Positions 6,962-16,782 are shown, numbered from the stretch's first letter. The stretch is 64,000 nt of DNA from Pleionea sp. CnH1-48 (GCF_024124665.1 NZ_JAMXSB010000002.1:248001-312000), one strand, 5' to 3'. Notes: generated from the sequence alone by a model not told the origin. A program made the numbers and translations.

Positions 6962-9070
6962 TCAGTTTTTATTTTTTGTCTGATCAATTTGCAGCAACAA
7001 TTGCTGGTGCTGACGCTTGTTATTGGCCAACTGTTCCAACAGTGTGGAGTATTTTGGCAAGCTTCTGAGACGTTGCAAATGAGGGTCTTTCGCCAACCAT
7101 TTTTGATGAACCCTGTCTTGCTCGATCAATCGCGCCAGTAAGTTAGTTGAAGATAACTGCACTTGCCCTTCGAAATAAGACGCCATCAATAATTGGTTAA
7201 CCGTGGGCGTCAACAATTGAGTCTGATTCAACTCCGCAGTGTCTTCTGGCCATAATTCCATTGATAAAGCATGACCTTTTTGATTCGCTTCAATCAGTTG
7301 GATACGCAACAAAGCGTAATCGGCTTTCCACGATGATTTTAACGCCGCCAGTTTTCGATAATACTCCAGAGCTTTGGCTACCTCGCCATTAAACAGAAAA
7401 CTATCGGCAGCCAGCAACACCGCGGGCGTGTAATAAGGTGCCATTCGCAAAAGATTCTGAGCTGCGTCAGCAGCGCCCTTATAGTCGCCCTGATCAAACA
7501 AAAACTGCCCCTGCCCTTGCGCCACCATCAGATTATCAGGGTGATGCAGCAACAGTTGCCGGAATAAAGGCTCCGCTCGTTCAAAATCGCCAGCACCCGC
7601 TAAAATATTCGCTTTGAGCAGATGACCAAACACCTCAAGAGGATCAAGAGTAATGACTTGATTCACCAACTCATAAGCACTGGCGTAGTCGCCACTTTCC
7701 CAATGCAGGACCGCCTTGTTTAACATGGCATCCGCATAATTGGGATTCAGCTCGATGGCTTTTTGATAAGCTTCTATAGATTCTGGGTATCGACCTTGAG
7801 TGTCTAGAGCAAACCCTTTGGCTTTGTAGGCTTCGGCCAGATCACTCTGCAAATTTACGGCGGCTTCTGCCAGCCGTAAGGCTTCTTCCGAATCAGCCCA
7901 GCTGCCTTCATACTGCTGGACCTTTTGCGACAAAGTATCAGACAGTCCGCATAAGGCCAGGGTAAAAGCAGGCGACTGCGCCAAACTTTGGCGAAACAGT
8001 TTTTCGGCCATCTGGTTATCCAGCCGATTGTAGCGCAAGTAATGTTTGCGCCCTTTCAAATAAAGACTGTAGGCATCCTGATAGGTCGACTGCTGCGGAT
8101 GTCTTGGGTGATAATCATGAGCAAAAGGCGCGCTGATAGCGCTTAATAGTTGATCAGAAAAACCCGCCAACTCATGAGTGGGTAAATCAAATTTCTTACG
8201 CCACAACACACTTTCATCTTGGGTATTCAGTAGGCGTAAGCTTATTAAGAATCGCTCTCCTTGATTGCTGACGTCTCCCATCAGCAATGCGTCAACATTC
8301 AATTCTTGCGCAATATCATTGAGTTTTTTGGGCTGCTGTTGGTAACCCGCGACAGACGCATAAGCGATAACCTGAAGATTCTTATTTTGTGACAACCCTT
8401 GAATCAATTGCTCTGTTAACCCTTCGCCAAGACCTTCAAACTGTTGCAAGGGGTCCTCTTGCACAATGGGCAATACAGCCAAACGCTTAATGCTGAGTGG
8501 TAAAGTCGTCTCTTGAATCGGCTGTTCGGTGTGACTTGTGTTAGTGCTCATCCATTGAACGCCCAATACCAATAGAACACCCAGCGACAACGCCACAGTC
8601 AAAGTGGCAATCAGGTTATTTTTCTTACCAGCATGAGTCGCTTGCGCTCGTGGTGAGGATGCTTGTTCTGCTGATATCGGCTCAGGAGGTAACGGTGTTG
8701 ATGATAAATCAGAGGTTTCAACGGATTCTTCCGGCAGGCTCGCCAACCAAACGGGCTCAATCAAAAGCCGATAGCCTTTTCCTCGAGCAGTGCCAATATA
8801 AGTCGCGTTTTGACTGTCGTCTTGCAGCAGCTTCCGCAGCATGCGGATTCTCTGTTGCAGATTTTCGTCCGAAACCACCTTTTGGCCCCAAACCGATTTA
8901 ATGAGTTCATCGGCAGAGACAACAACACCAGGAGACTGAGCCAGAGCCATTAATAACTTAAAACTGAGAACAGGGATATCCAGCCACTGGTCATCCTGTT
9001 TGAGCAACATTTGCTGACAATCAATAAACCAATCGCCTAATTGTAGATACTGGTGACTCGATACAGACAA
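6962..9070 (-). CDS. CadC-like transmembrane winged-helix regulator with TPR domain
   Basis: A 702-residue one-component membrane regulator. Residues 8-108 form an OmpR/PhoB-type winged helix (DENLQQRIRMLRKLL recognition helix region, GKGYRL wing). A linker and one membrane span (about 150-172, LTVALSLGVLLVLGV) lead to a periplasmic part with a YjjJ/TolB-like segment and then TPR repeats over about 330-640, including QGRYPESIEAYQKAIELNPN. This is the CadC/ToxR architecture in which the periplasmic part senses and the cytoplasmic head binds DNA. The only start placing the whole winged helix in frame is TTG at 9070, without a clear Shine-Dalgarno sequence. Targets are unknown; the neighbouring secreted hydrolase genes are candidates. 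Confidence 0.85.
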   Translation of the reverse strand: MSVSSHQYLQLGDWFIDCQQMLLKQDDQWLDIPVLSFKLLMALAQSPGVVVSADELIKSVWGQKVVSDENLQQRIRMLRKLLQDDSQNATYIGTARGKGYRLLIEPVWLASLPEESVETSDLSSTPLPPEPISAEQASSPRAQATHAGKKNNLIATLTVALSLGVLLVLGVQWMSTNTSHTEQPIQETTLPLSIKRLAVLPIVQEDPLQQFEGLGEGLTEQLIQGLSQNKNLQVIAYASVAGYQQQPKKLNDIAQELNVDALLMGDVSNQGERFLISLRLLNTQDESVLWRKKFDLPTHELAGFSDQLLSAISAPFAHDYHPRHPQQSTYQDAYSLYLKGRKHYLRYNRLDNQMAEKLFRQSLAQSPAFTLALCGLSDTLSQKVQQYEGSWADSEEALRLAEAAVNLQSDLAEAYKAKGFALDTQGRYPESIEAYQKAIELNPNYADAMLNKAVLHWESGDYASAYELVNQVITLDPLEVFGHLLKANILAGAGDFERAEPLFRQLLLHHPDNLMVAQGQGQFLFDQGDYKGAADAAQNLLRMAPYYTPAVLLAADSFLFNGEVAKALEYYRKLAALKSSWKADYALLRIQLIEANQKGHALSMELWPEDTAELNQTQLLTPTVNQLLMASYFEGQVQLSSTNLLARLIEQDRVHQKWLAKDPHLQRLRSLPKYSTLLEQLANNKRQHQQLLLQIDQTKNKN

Positions 9071-9197
9071 AACATAGAAAATCGTGGTGGCAGAGAGCTT
9101 TCAATATAGAGGATTAACTCAACGAGAGAAAGGTAAAAAATAGAGTTTTTTGCGGATATAACCCCACATAAAGCACGGTTAAATAGGAACTCTTCAA

Positions 9198-9225
9198 GCC
9201 GCCTGTAGTTAAAACAACAGGCGGC
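9198..9225. terminator. Stem-loop terminator-like structure
   Basis: Perfect 9-bp arms GCCGCCTGT and ACAGGCGGC with a 10-base loop, located just past the stop of the leftward MBL-fold gene. No long U-run follows, so termination strength is uncertain. Confidence 0.55.
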
Positions 9226-9253
9226 GTCTTGATTTGTATGATTAAGAGCCAGA

Positions 9254-10723
9254 CTAATGTTTGCTGACATTCACCTGATAAGCTTCCGTTGAACTCACAC
9301 CTTCATAGCGATAAAGCAACAGGTAGAGTTTCTTGGTCTTGTATCGATTAGGGTTAAAGTAACGAATCGATTCCTGATTACCGATGTTATCGGAGTGCTC
9401 CAACAGGCTCCCACCTTCACTGTATAAGTACATATCATAGTCTTGCGAGCCTTGCGGGCCACTCATGTCTAAAGCTAATGTTTGCTGAGCGGGTAATTCG
9501 ATGGTGTACCAATCAAAATCATCTTGTGTCGATTCAAAGAAACCCATCACTAACGAAACATGAGACTCAATAACGTTCGCTGCTTGATAAGTGTTATTGG
9601 ATTCAATCTCTGTAAATGACGACTCTGATGTCGGCGGATTATCGGTACCCGATATATCATCGTCTACATGACTCACCATGGGTAATCCTGCCAAATCTGC
9701 CTCTGTTACCACAGCGGGTTGAGCAAGCGTATCAATAGCAGAACCATCGGTGGTGATTTGATATTGTTCGCCATCACTGGTGATGGTGATGTCTCCTACT
9801 ACATAGCCACTTTGATTGGTCCGATAATCACTCAGTTTGCCTTCGTCAGTTTGCAGTACCAACACATCATTAGCTAACAGAACGTGATCAATGGTTTCGG
9901 TGTTTGGCAATCCATGACCTTGATTCGGCCCCACAGATACGATCGCCACTTCGGGTTTAATCAGTTCAACAAAACGCGCATTGCTGCTGGTTTTTGAACC
10001 GTGATGACCCACATGCAAAATGTCCATTCCTCCTGATGAGAGCGATGATGAAGGTTGATCACTGATCAACATAGCGGTTGCGACTGGCGTTTCATAATCA
10101 TGCTGTCCATTGTGTTCATGGCCACCCAAGTCACCCGATAGAATGTAGTCAAAACCTTTGTATTTAATTAATAATACGATGGACGAGTCATTAATGTGTT
10201 TTGACATCGGATATTGATACGCTGAATCTTGAGCTTGTAAGGTGTTGATCACCTGCTGCTGGTGAATGAGCTCACCGCCAACATAAATAACCGTTGCCGT
10301 TGCGCCGTCGCCAAGCGAAATTATCTGACCCGGTGTCATGGCTTGTGGCTCAGGCACCTGCGCCGTATCGTAGGATGCGAACCAGTTTTGCATAAACACA
10401 CGCTGGCTATTCTCTTCGGCACCCGAATAAAAACTCTGCTTTGGTCTAAATGCCTTCACAACATCTGCCGCACCACCGCCATGATCGGCGTGGTTATGGC
10501 TTAAAACAAAGTAATCCAGTTGCTTAATACCACGAGATTCAAGAAAACCTTTTACTCGCTCGCGCTTGCTGCGAAGACCGGCATCAAATAATAAACTGGT
10601 ACCATCAGGCCCCTCGACCAATACGGACTGACCCCATCCAACATTAATACTGTGTACTTTCAGCTCTCCCGCCTCGCTTGTTACGGCCCCTAGTATAAGC
10701 AAGATCATCATCAACTTTTTCAT
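9254..10723 (-). CDS. Secreted MBL-fold hydrolase (ComEC/Rec2-type) with C-terminal PPC domain
   Basis: A 489-residue exported protein. After an 18-residue signal peptide comes a metallo-beta-lactamase fold with the metal motif SHNHADHGGG (H76, H78, D80, H81) and later metal residues in GDLGGHEHNG and HVGHHGSK, an arrangement seen in the ComEC/Rec2 competence-nuclease-like branch. A linker is followed by a pre-peptidase C-terminal (PPC) domain (about 390-489, DDFDWYTIELPAQQ), usually found on secreted proteases. The combination suggests an extracellular nuclease or phosphodiesterase; unlike ComEC there are no membrane channel segments. The ribosome binding site AGGAAA lies upstream of the ATG. 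Substrate is inference. Confidence 0.85.
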   Translation of the reverse strand: MKKLMMILLILGAVTSEAGELKVHSINVGWGQSVLVEGPDGTSLLFDAGLRSKRERVKGFLESRGIKQLDYFVLSHNHADHGGGAADVVKAFRPKQSFYSGAEENSQRVFMQNWFASYDTAQVPEPQAMTPGQIISLGDGATATVIYVGGELIHQQQVINTLQAQDSAYQYPMSKHINDSSIVLLIKYKGFDYILSGDLGGHEHNGQHDYETPVATAMLISDQPSSSLSSGGMDILHVGHHGSKTSSNARFVELIKPEVAIVSVGPNQGHGLPNTETIDHVLLANDVLVLQTDEGKLSDYRTNQSGYVVGDITITSDGEQYQITTDGSAIDTLAQPAVVTEADLAGLPMVSHVDDDISGTDNPPTSESSFTEIESNNTYQAANVIESHVSLVMGFFESTQDDFDWYTIELPAQQTLALDMSGPQGSQDYDMYLYSEGGSLLEHSDNIGNQESIRYFNPNRYKTKKLYLLLYRYEGVSSTEAYQVNVSKH

Positions 10724-11282
10724 TGTTCTTATTTCCTGTTATCGCCTTATCGAAGCTCGAACCTAGCAATAACAGGGTTCAGAACCCTGAAATTCACCTG
10801 AAAAATGCCTTAATTTGAGATATTTTGTGCGCAATCCTTAATAAAAAGCCCAAATACGCCAGTAGACACACTCAGACAAGGACACTGAAAATCCTATAAA
10901 AAGTAAGTAAAAAGAGACGAGTTTATTAATTTTAAAACCCTGCTCGAAGAAAGGTTTCATTCATTACTCCCAAAATTTATTCACAACTTGAGCACTTGTT
11001 AGCAAAAACTTTTTAGTTCGTTATCTAAGTTTGAAGACACTGCATTGGAGAAAAATTAAAAGAGACTGAAGGCAAATTTGAACAAGCCCACATAAAAACG
11101 ACGTTTTTTTATTGACTGTTTTCAGACAATCGGTAGACGTGCAGAGTTATCTCAATTTCACAAAAAACTCATGCTGATCTACTTATTTAATTATCGCAAA
11201 GAAAGTATGGATATTTTTCTTTTATTTCGTTTATTCTGCTGGTGAGTTTTATCAGGAAGTCAATTTATTTAGGAGATATATC
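10724..11282. other. 559-bp AT-rich intergenic region with a 17-bp palindrome
   Basis: The region separates the divergent MBL-fold gene and the secreted-protein/metzincin pair. It holds a perfect interrupted palindrome at 10773-10789 (CAGGGTTC-A-GAACCCTG), a candidate operator for the MBL gene about 50 bp from its start. The rest is AT-rich and holds no ORF I can support. Its length suggests a regulated promoter for the rightward pair. Confidence 0.5.
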
Positions 11283-11624
11283 ATGAAAAAAGTACTCTTT
11301 TTTGCACCCGCTTTATCTTTATTACTCTCTGCACTAGGTTCTGTTTCTGCCACAGCAGCGGATCATAAATTTAAGATTTGCGATCTACAATCTCATACAG
11401 GTTCTAATAGCGCTTATATGAAACCTTGTAATGGTTGGACATCGAAAAACAGCTGCCCAGGCAATGGCTGGTTAACGTGGGATATCAGTGTTGGACAAGG
11501 AAAATCCATGTACGCTACCGCACTCACTGCTCTATCAACCGATAAGTCGGTTACCGTTCGTTTAGACGGTTCCAGTTGTAATCACTACGACAAAACCAGC
11601 ATGGTACGAATGAGTCATAACTAG
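11283..11624 (+). CDS. Small secreted cysteine-containing protein
   Basis: A 113-residue protein with a clear Sec signal peptide (MKKVLFFAPALSLLLSALG, cleavage after about residue 26). The mature part, about 87 residues, has four cysteines (in KICDL, KPCNGW, KNSCPG and SSCNHY), enough for two disulfides, and the block WDISVGQGKSMYATALTAL, giving a strand-helix-strand look. Size, disulfides and a single central helix resemble the OB-fold binding subunits of AB5 toxins, but I cannot assign it to that family. It has a strong AGGAG ribosome binding site and is followed 30 bp later by a metzincin protease gene, so both are probably one operon and both are exported. Confidence 0.75.
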   Translation: MKKVLFFAPALSLLLSALGSVSATAADHKFKICDLQSHTGSNSAYMKPCNGWTSKNSCPGNGWLTWDISVGQGKSMYATALTALSTDKSVTVRLDGSSCNHYDKTSMVRMSHN

Positions 11625-11654
11625 CTCTAAGTCATCAATTAAAGGAGTTAGTTT

Positions 11655-12929
11655 ATGAGAAAAATACTATTAAGCTCACTACTGATTGCCAGCATGAGTA
11701 GCTGGAGTAATGACAAGCCCCTTGATCTCTTCGAGAATATTGTTCAAGGCGTTAAGTCTGCTCCTTACTACTTGCAACAGGATCGCACAAAACAAGCAGT
11801 TGGTGTCACTCAGTTTGATCTCAGCAAGTTTGATTCGATCAGTGAAGACAGCCCACTTTCTGTTACTTCATTTACGCAGAATAATGTGTTTTTTATTAAA
11901 CGCCTTGATCTGATTGACGAACAACGCAAAACGCTGGTTGCCTATTCCAAAGACGAAGTGGAATCCATATCGTTAGCTATTAACGGGAAACATCTGGTGG
12001 GCAACATTCGCAGCAAACAAGGTTTGTATCAACTTAAAACCTTAGAAGATGGCAAAGTCTGGATATTTAAAGTTGACGATTCCAGTTTGCGAGATCATGC
12101 TGATGAATATATAGAAGAAGCCATTAAACCCTACGAAAACGCGGCAGAAAATGAACTCGATCCGCAAAACCCTGTTGATCGAAAAAATACCGACTCTGGC
12201 GATGAGTATACAGTCATTGTTGCCTATACCGCTGGCTTTAGTAATGTAGCGGGTAATATTCAAGCCTATATGGATTTGTTGGAAACCGAAACCAACGACT
12301 CCTATGCAAATAGCCAGGTTAATACTCGAGTCAACATTGTCCATCACTATCAAACAGGATATGCCGATAGCGGTGACTTTTACACGGATCGAACCTACTT
12401 CCGTAATCAATCCAATACTCATGCACAAGAGCTGAATAACTTACGCGATACACACAATGCCGATCTTATGATTGTGTTAACGGGTAACGGTTATAGTTTT
12501 TGTGGTATCGCCAATGAGATTGGTGCCAATGCAGACGGTGCTTTTGGTTTTGCGCGCGAGTCCTGCGCAACAGGTTACTACAGTTTTGGCCATGAAATTG
12601 GTCACCTGTTTGGTGCTCGACATATTCGCCACACCGATCCCAGTACCACACCTTTTGCCTATGGGCATGGTTACTGTAATGTAACGGCAAACACTTGGCG
12701 CACGGTCATGGCTTATGGTTGTCCTTCAGGCACTGGTGGGCCTCGAATACAACAATGGTCAAATCCTAATGTGCAAGTTAATAATCAAGTAACAGGAACC
12801 GCTGCTCATGAAGACAACGCCCGGGTACTCAACACTCGAGCGCATGAAGTGGCAAACTTTCGAGTAAGCCAACAGAGCGATAATCTGGCCTGGCTAGTTC
12901 CCATTGTCACTTATATTATTAATGGATAG
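11655..12929 (+). CDS. Secreted metzincin metalloprotease (reprolysin-like, M12)
   Basis: A 424-residue exported zinc protease. After a signal peptide (about 18 residues) lies an N-terminal propeptide-like region to about 180, then a catalytic domain with the full metzincin consensus HEIGHLFGARH (H313, H317, H323; catalytic E314) and the Met-turn TVMAYG at M352. Cysteines C283, C304, C341 and C356 could form disulfides. The C-terminus ends in a short hydrophobic tail (VPIVTYIING). A strong AAAGGAG site precedes the ATG. It is co-directional with the small secreted protein 30 bp upstream and ends at a hairpin terminator, so the two form a two-gene unit. Substrate is unknown. Confidence 0.9.
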   Translation: MRKILLSSLLIASMSSWSNDKPLDLFENIVQGVKSAPYYLQQDRTKQAVGVTQFDLSKFDSISEDSPLSVTSFTQNNVFFIKRLDLIDEQRKTLVAYSKDEVESISLAINGKHLVGNIRSKQGLYQLKTLEDGKVWIFKVDDSSLRDHADEYIEEAIKPYENAAENELDPQNPVDRKNTDSGDEYTVIVAYTAGFSNVAGNIQAYMDLLETETNDSYANSQVNTRVNIVHHYQTGYADSGDFYTDRTYFRNQSNTHAQELNNLRDTHNADLMIVLTGNGYSFCGIANEIGANADGAFGFARESCATGYYSFGHEIGHLFGARHIRHTDPSTTPFAYGHGYCNVTANTWRTVMAYGCPSGTGGPRIQQWSNPNVQVNNQVTGTAAHEDNARVLNTRAHEVANFRVSQQSDNLAWLVPIVTYIING

Positions 12930-12940
12930 AGCCTAATAGA

Positions 12941-12967
12941 TAGAGTGTTTCTTTTTGAAGCACTCTA
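12941..12967 (+). terminator. Intrinsic terminator of the metzincin operon
   Basis: An 11-bp stem (TAGAGTGTTTC with GAAGCACTCTA, one G-U pair) closes a T5 loop and is followed by CTCTTTT. Confidence 0.7.
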
Positions 12968-13043
12968 CTCTTTTGCAACACAAGCTCCCGACTCTATTTC
13001 CTCCGACGGTCATTCTCTTTCTGCACGCCTTATATTAAAGTCA

Positions 13044-13589
13044 CTATGACTTAGCCGTTTTCATAGCAAACTTTTTTGCAACTTCTTTTTTGAAACCCTT
13101 AAGGTAAAAGTAAGGTTTATTGTGTGCCTTCACCGAAAAGCCAGGATCCTGCATAACTAAGGTAAAAAGGCCAAAGAAAAAAGACACAAAAATCATAATG
13201 GAACAAAAGCTTCTTAAAGACCCTTCCACTACAAAGGCCAATGCGATAAATCCGATAAAGCTTATCCAGGTAGCAATATTTAATTTCGACCAGAATGTTT
13301 TCTTTTGATGGCAACTTTGGCAGCGCTGAAACTCAACTTTTATTGATTTAAGGCTGACGACGTAAGCTATGAGCAGCACAATAGGCCCCAGAATTATCCA
13401 AAGCAGAGTTGCTGGATGAACATAGTTAAGTTTTTTGTGAACACAAACCAAATCACTTTCACCACCACAAGAAACACAGACGCTTGGTAGTTTTGCTGGA
13501 TCTTGAATTTTGTAGTTATAACCGTCCCACTCCAAAGCATTAACGGCCTGGGTATTCGACTTAGGTGTTTCGTAAACAGATTGACTCAT
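13044..13589 (-). CDS. Membrane protein with zinc-ribbon-like cysteines
   Basis: A 181-residue protein of unknown function. The N-terminal cytoplasmic part has cysteine pairs (VCVSCGG, then C49) and a second CQSCH motif after the first membrane helix, suggesting a small metal-binding ribbon. Three hydrophobic segments are visible: about 60-81, 109-127 and 131-149. The C-terminus is basic (GFKKEVAKKFAMKTAKS). An AAGGGA ribosome binding site supports the ATG. It is a lone gene between the metzincin terminator and a long intergenic region. Confidence 0.75.
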   Translation of the reverse strand: MSQSVYETPKSNTQAVNALEWDGYNYKIQDPAKLPSVCVSCGGESDLVCVHKKLNYVHPATLLWIILGPIVLLIAYVVSLKSIKVEFQRCQSCHQKKTFWSKLNIATWISFIGFIALAFVVEGSLRSFCSIMIFVSFFFGLFTLVMQDPGFSVKAHNKPYFYLKGFKKEVAKKFAMKTAKS

Positions 13590-14075
13590 AAAAAATATCC
13601 CTTAAATTAATATCTAATACTGATTCTTCAGTCATTGCCTCGCAAAAATACATGCTCTAATTAACACACTTTTTTACGAGACTTTGTTATCCGTCAGATA
13701 GCATCTCGCATGCCCATTTACAGATAACTCAAGGGCGCAAATTATAGCGAGCTTATTCTTAAACACCAGCAAAACTGCCCTTCGATTTTATATAATATTC
13801 ACTAGCCGCCAATGAGTGCTTTTTCGGTGACAATCCTGCTATAGACATCAATTAACTGGCCAGAAAGTAGCTAAAATTGACTATCCTCCACTTTAACTCA
13901 CAGCTGTTAGCCTGACCCACTATTCCATTTATGACTTAACCTCTTGAAACTGATAGTTAAAATCACTGTTCATAGCTGCTTACACTGTAAATACAAACAT
14001 CATACAGGCGGCTTTAATATCCTTGACTATACTGTGTATAGCTATTAAAAATTTTAACAATACAATCTCTTATTT
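13590..14075. other. 486-bp intergenic region upstream of the TonB receptor
   Basis: No ORF is supported here. Near the right end lies the interrupted palindrome CTATAC-TGT-GTATAG (14027-14041), overlapping a TTGACT -35-like box at 14023-14028, about 35 bp before the receptor ATG. This is a plausible operator. I do not see a convincing Fur box, although the downstream gene looks like a siderophore receptor. Confidence 0.45.
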
Positions 14076-16268
14076 ATGCTTAATAATCGTAGAGTTGTTC
14101 TTCTTATTGGATATGTCTATTTTTGTCACTTTCCTGTGATTGCTCATTCAGCTCCAGAAGATGATGATTTAATGAATTACACGCTTGAGCAATTGCTTCA
14201 CGTAAGAGTGACAGGAGCAGCCGTTCGAGAACTAGGACTCAAGCAAACACCACAAACAGGTAACCCAGCCCAATTAAAGTTATTGGACTTACCTATGTCT
14301 GTCGACATTATCGACAGCCAGACAACTCGAGCCAGGGGACTAAAAAGTGTTACCGAAGCGGCCGAAAATCTGGTCGGCGTTATATCAGGAGAATCTCCGG
14401 CAGAGCCCTCTAGCTTCTCGATGAGAGGATTCAGTCGTGACTCGGTCATTATTCTAAGGGACGGAATAAGAACTGGGCCCGCATCTATGACCATGCGACC
14501 TCAAAATACCTTCAACTTAAAACAGGTTGAAGTCATTAAAGGCCCTTCAACGCTAAATTATGGTTCGGCAACTGCTTCAGGTGTGATCAATATGATCACA
14601 AAAAAACCCGTTATCAACGATGGAACAACCGTCGAATTTTTTGGTTCAAATGCGACCTTTTCTACCAGCGAATGGGGCTTTGGTGTTAATAGCGGTATAA
14701 GCAACTCCTCCGCCATCCGCATCGATCTCAATCAATCTCTTTCTAATGGCTGGGTCGATGATACAGAGTCCAGCTCTATTAATCTGACGGCGTCTGCACT
14801 CAAGCAATTTAACAATGACCTTACCATGGAATTAAGTTTCGATTATCTGAAAGATGATCTACCCGCCTACTGGGGAACACCTTTAGTACCCGCCAGCTTT
14901 GCTCGTTCGCCTCTGTCTGGCATCGTCACTACAGATGACGGTCGAGTGTTAGATGACGCTATGCGAATCAATAACTACAACGTTGACGATCAAAGTTCTG
15001 AGTCGGAGCATCTTTGGAGTCGATTAATGACTCGCTGGGCACCTTCTAAGGATTTTGAACTTAAATTGAACCTTTATCACTTTCATGCCAGCCGTGCCTG
15101 GAAAAATGCCGAAAGCTATGTTTTTAATGAGACGACGGAGTTACTTGATCGCGATCGCTTCTTTGTCTTTCATCATCACGATCTTTACGGCTTTCAATTG
15201 GATGGGCACTGGCAAAGTACCTTAGGCGATATGCCAAATCATTTGCACCTGGGTATCGATTACAATAAAACGGACTTTGTGCGGGACAGAGGTTTTCCTG
15301 ATGGCGACAGTGTTGATCCTTTTAATCCTTCGGCAGGACTATTTGGGCCACTCGATAAACGCAGCAGCCCAACAAAAATTGATGTCAAAGCACTTATCTT
15401 ACAAAATTCTCTTTCGCTCACAGAACGTTGGCGGCTGGACTTGGGTGTGAGAGACGAATCCATTCAGCTCACCAGAGATAACTTTGATGTTGATGGCTCA
15501 TTTATTACCGAAGACAGTTTTGCTCGCACTTTTAAACCCACATCTTATCGATTGGCTTCAAGTTATAAACTGCAAGACAATTTGTCAGTATACGCTCAGT
15601 GGAGCACCGGCCACGATCCGGTTGGCTCAAACATATTGCTAGTCAACGCTAACGAAAACTTTGACTTCACCGATATTCGTCAATATGAAGTGGGTCTCAA
15701 ATACTTTTCTCCAGACGGAAAAATAGAATTAACCACAGCCCTTTATGATATTCAACGGAGTGATTTTTTATTATTAGTCACTCACGATACTGTGGGCAAC
15801 TCGGGCCAACAAGACTCTCAAGGCATTGAGCTTGCTGTATCCAGCCAGTTAACAGACAATTTTAGATTGGGCGGCAACATTGCCTACACCGATGCAAAGT
15901 ATGGAGAGTTTGTTGATCCTGATTTCGGGATTGATGCAACGAATAATACACCACCGAATGTTCCCGATATTGTTGCCAACTTATGGTTTAGCCATAATAA
16001 TCCATGGCAGCTACCTGTTGAAGTGGGTGCGGGATTACGTTATGTAAGTGATCGCTTTTCTAATTTTCAGAACACGGTGACATTTAGGGAGTATTATCTA
16101 ACGAACTTCTTTGTTGCCTACCAAAAAGACAAAGATACTCGTATTGCTCTCAATGTTAGAAATCTATTTGATGAACGCTACGCACCCTGGGCCGATATTT
16201 TTTACCCTAATCAGGTAGCGATCGGTGCACCGAGAACTCTGGAAGTCAGCTTTCATACTAAATTCTAA
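14076..16268 (+). CDS. TonB-dependent siderophore-type outer membrane receptor
   Basis: A 730-residue outer membrane receptor of the FhuA/FepA-like siderophore class. After a signal peptide (about 26 residues) comes a plug domain (about 68-180) with MSVDIIDSQT, SFSMRGF and QVEVIKGPSTLNYGSA, then a beta-barrel ending in the terminal signature LEVSFHTKF with aromatic last residue. The penultimate YAPWADIFYPNQVAIGAPRT block is typical of this branch. It would import a ferric siderophore or similar ligand using TonB/ExbBD. No siderophore biosynthesis or inner membrane transport genes are adjacent. The start lacks a strong Shine-Dalgarno sequence. The ligand cannot be inferred. Confidence 0.92.
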   Translation: MLNNRRVVLLIGYVYFCHFPVIAHSAPEDDDLMNYTLEQLLHVRVTGAAVRELGLKQTPQTGNPAQLKLLDLPMSVDIIDSQTTRARGLKSVTEAAENLVGVISGESPAEPSSFSMRGFSRDSVIILRDGIRTGPASMTMRPQNTFNLKQVEVIKGPSTLNYGSATASGVINMITKKPVINDGTTVEFFGSNATFSTSEWGFGVNSGISNSSAIRIDLNQSLSNGWVDDTESSSINLTASALKQFNNDLTMELSFDYLKDDLPAYWGTPLVPASFARSPLSGIVTTDDGRVLDDAMRINNYNVDDQSSESEHLWSRLMTRWAPSKDFELKLNLYHFHASRAWKNAESYVFNETTELLDRDRFFVFHHHDLYGFQLDGHWQSTLGDMPNHLHLGIDYNKTDFVRDRGFPDGDSVDPFNPSAGLFGPLDKRSSPTKIDVKALILQNSLSLTERWRLDLGVRDESIQLTRDNFDVDGSFITEDSFARTFKPTSYRLASSYKLQDNLSVYAQWSTGHDPVGSNILLVNANENFDFTDIRQYEVGLKYFSPDGKIELTTALYDIQRSDFLLLVTHDTVGNSGQQDSQGIELAVSSQLTDNFRLGGNIAYTDAKYGEFVDPDFGIDATNNTPPNVPDIVANLWFSHNNPWQLPVEVGAGLRYVSDRFSNFQNTVTFREYYLTNFFVAYQKDKDTRIALNVRNLFDERYAPWADIFYPNQVAIGAPRTLEVSFHTKF

Positions 16269-16271
16269 TTA

Positions 16272-16727
16272 TCACAATACACGCAACCCTTTTTGATCAA
16301 TGACACTAGAAAAAAAATGTTGATTACCCCGTTCAAAAACCAGCTGCTCTGAATGATGCGTCTTAAAACCCAGATTTTTATAAAACTCATTTGCAGACTT
16401 CGTTCTTAAAGCAAACCGAGTCACCTCTTCTAACTGAGGTGCATTTAAAATAGCCTGTATTAACTGACTACCAATACCACGTAACTGCATATCGGGCGAA
16501 ACCAACACATCCATAATGTAACCGACGGTTTGATAATCTGTTACTACGCGAGCAAATCCCACTTGTTCACCATGCCAGTAAGCACCCGCACAAAAAGAAT
16601 GCTGAATGGTTTTTTCGACCGTTTGAAGGCTGCGTCCTCTGGCCCAATAGGACTTTTCACTTAAAAACTCATGAACAAATGCCAGGTTAAGTAAACTTTT
16701 ATCAAAAGAAATGGTAATAGAGTTCAT
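16272..16727 (-). CDS. GNAT family N-acetyltransferase
   Basis: A 151-residue GNAT enzyme convergent with the TonB receptor gene, only three bases apart. The acetyl-CoA motif region reads VSPDMQLRGIGSQLIQAIL, and the C-terminal block FYKNLGFKTHHSEQLVF fits the fold. The N-terminal part (LSEKSYWARGRSLQTVEKTI) matches small GNATs annotated as YjdJ/ElaA-like or generic acetyltransferases. Substrate is unknown. The start has no strong ribosome binding site. Confidence 0.85.
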   Translation of the reverse strand: MNSITISFDKSLLNLAFVHEFLSEKSYWARGRSLQTVEKTIQHSFCAGAYWHGEQVGFARVVTDYQTVGYIMDVLVSPDMQLRGIGSQLIQAILNAPQLEEVTRFALRTKSANEFYKNLGFKTHHSEQLVFERGNQHFFSSVIDQKGLRVL

Positions 16728-16743
16728 AACAATATCGAAATAG

Positions 16744-16771
16744 AAAGCACCGCCCCATCAGGGCGATGCTT
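16744..16771 (-). terminator. Intrinsic terminator of the subtilisin gene
   Basis: On the leftward strand AAGCATCGCCC and GGGCGGTGCTT pair around a TGATG loop and run into TCTATTT. It lies 12 bp past the protease stop. Confidence 0.7.
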
Positions 16772-16782
16772 AGTGGTCAATA

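Noticed and set aside
9037-9270. 77-codon leftward ORF upstream of the CadC-like gene
   Set aside because: Runs through a stem-loop and overlaps the regulator start; no recognisable sequence.
13990-14075. Fur box before the TonB receptor
   Set aside because: The palindrome present (CTATAC-TGT-GTATAG) does not match the Fur consensus.
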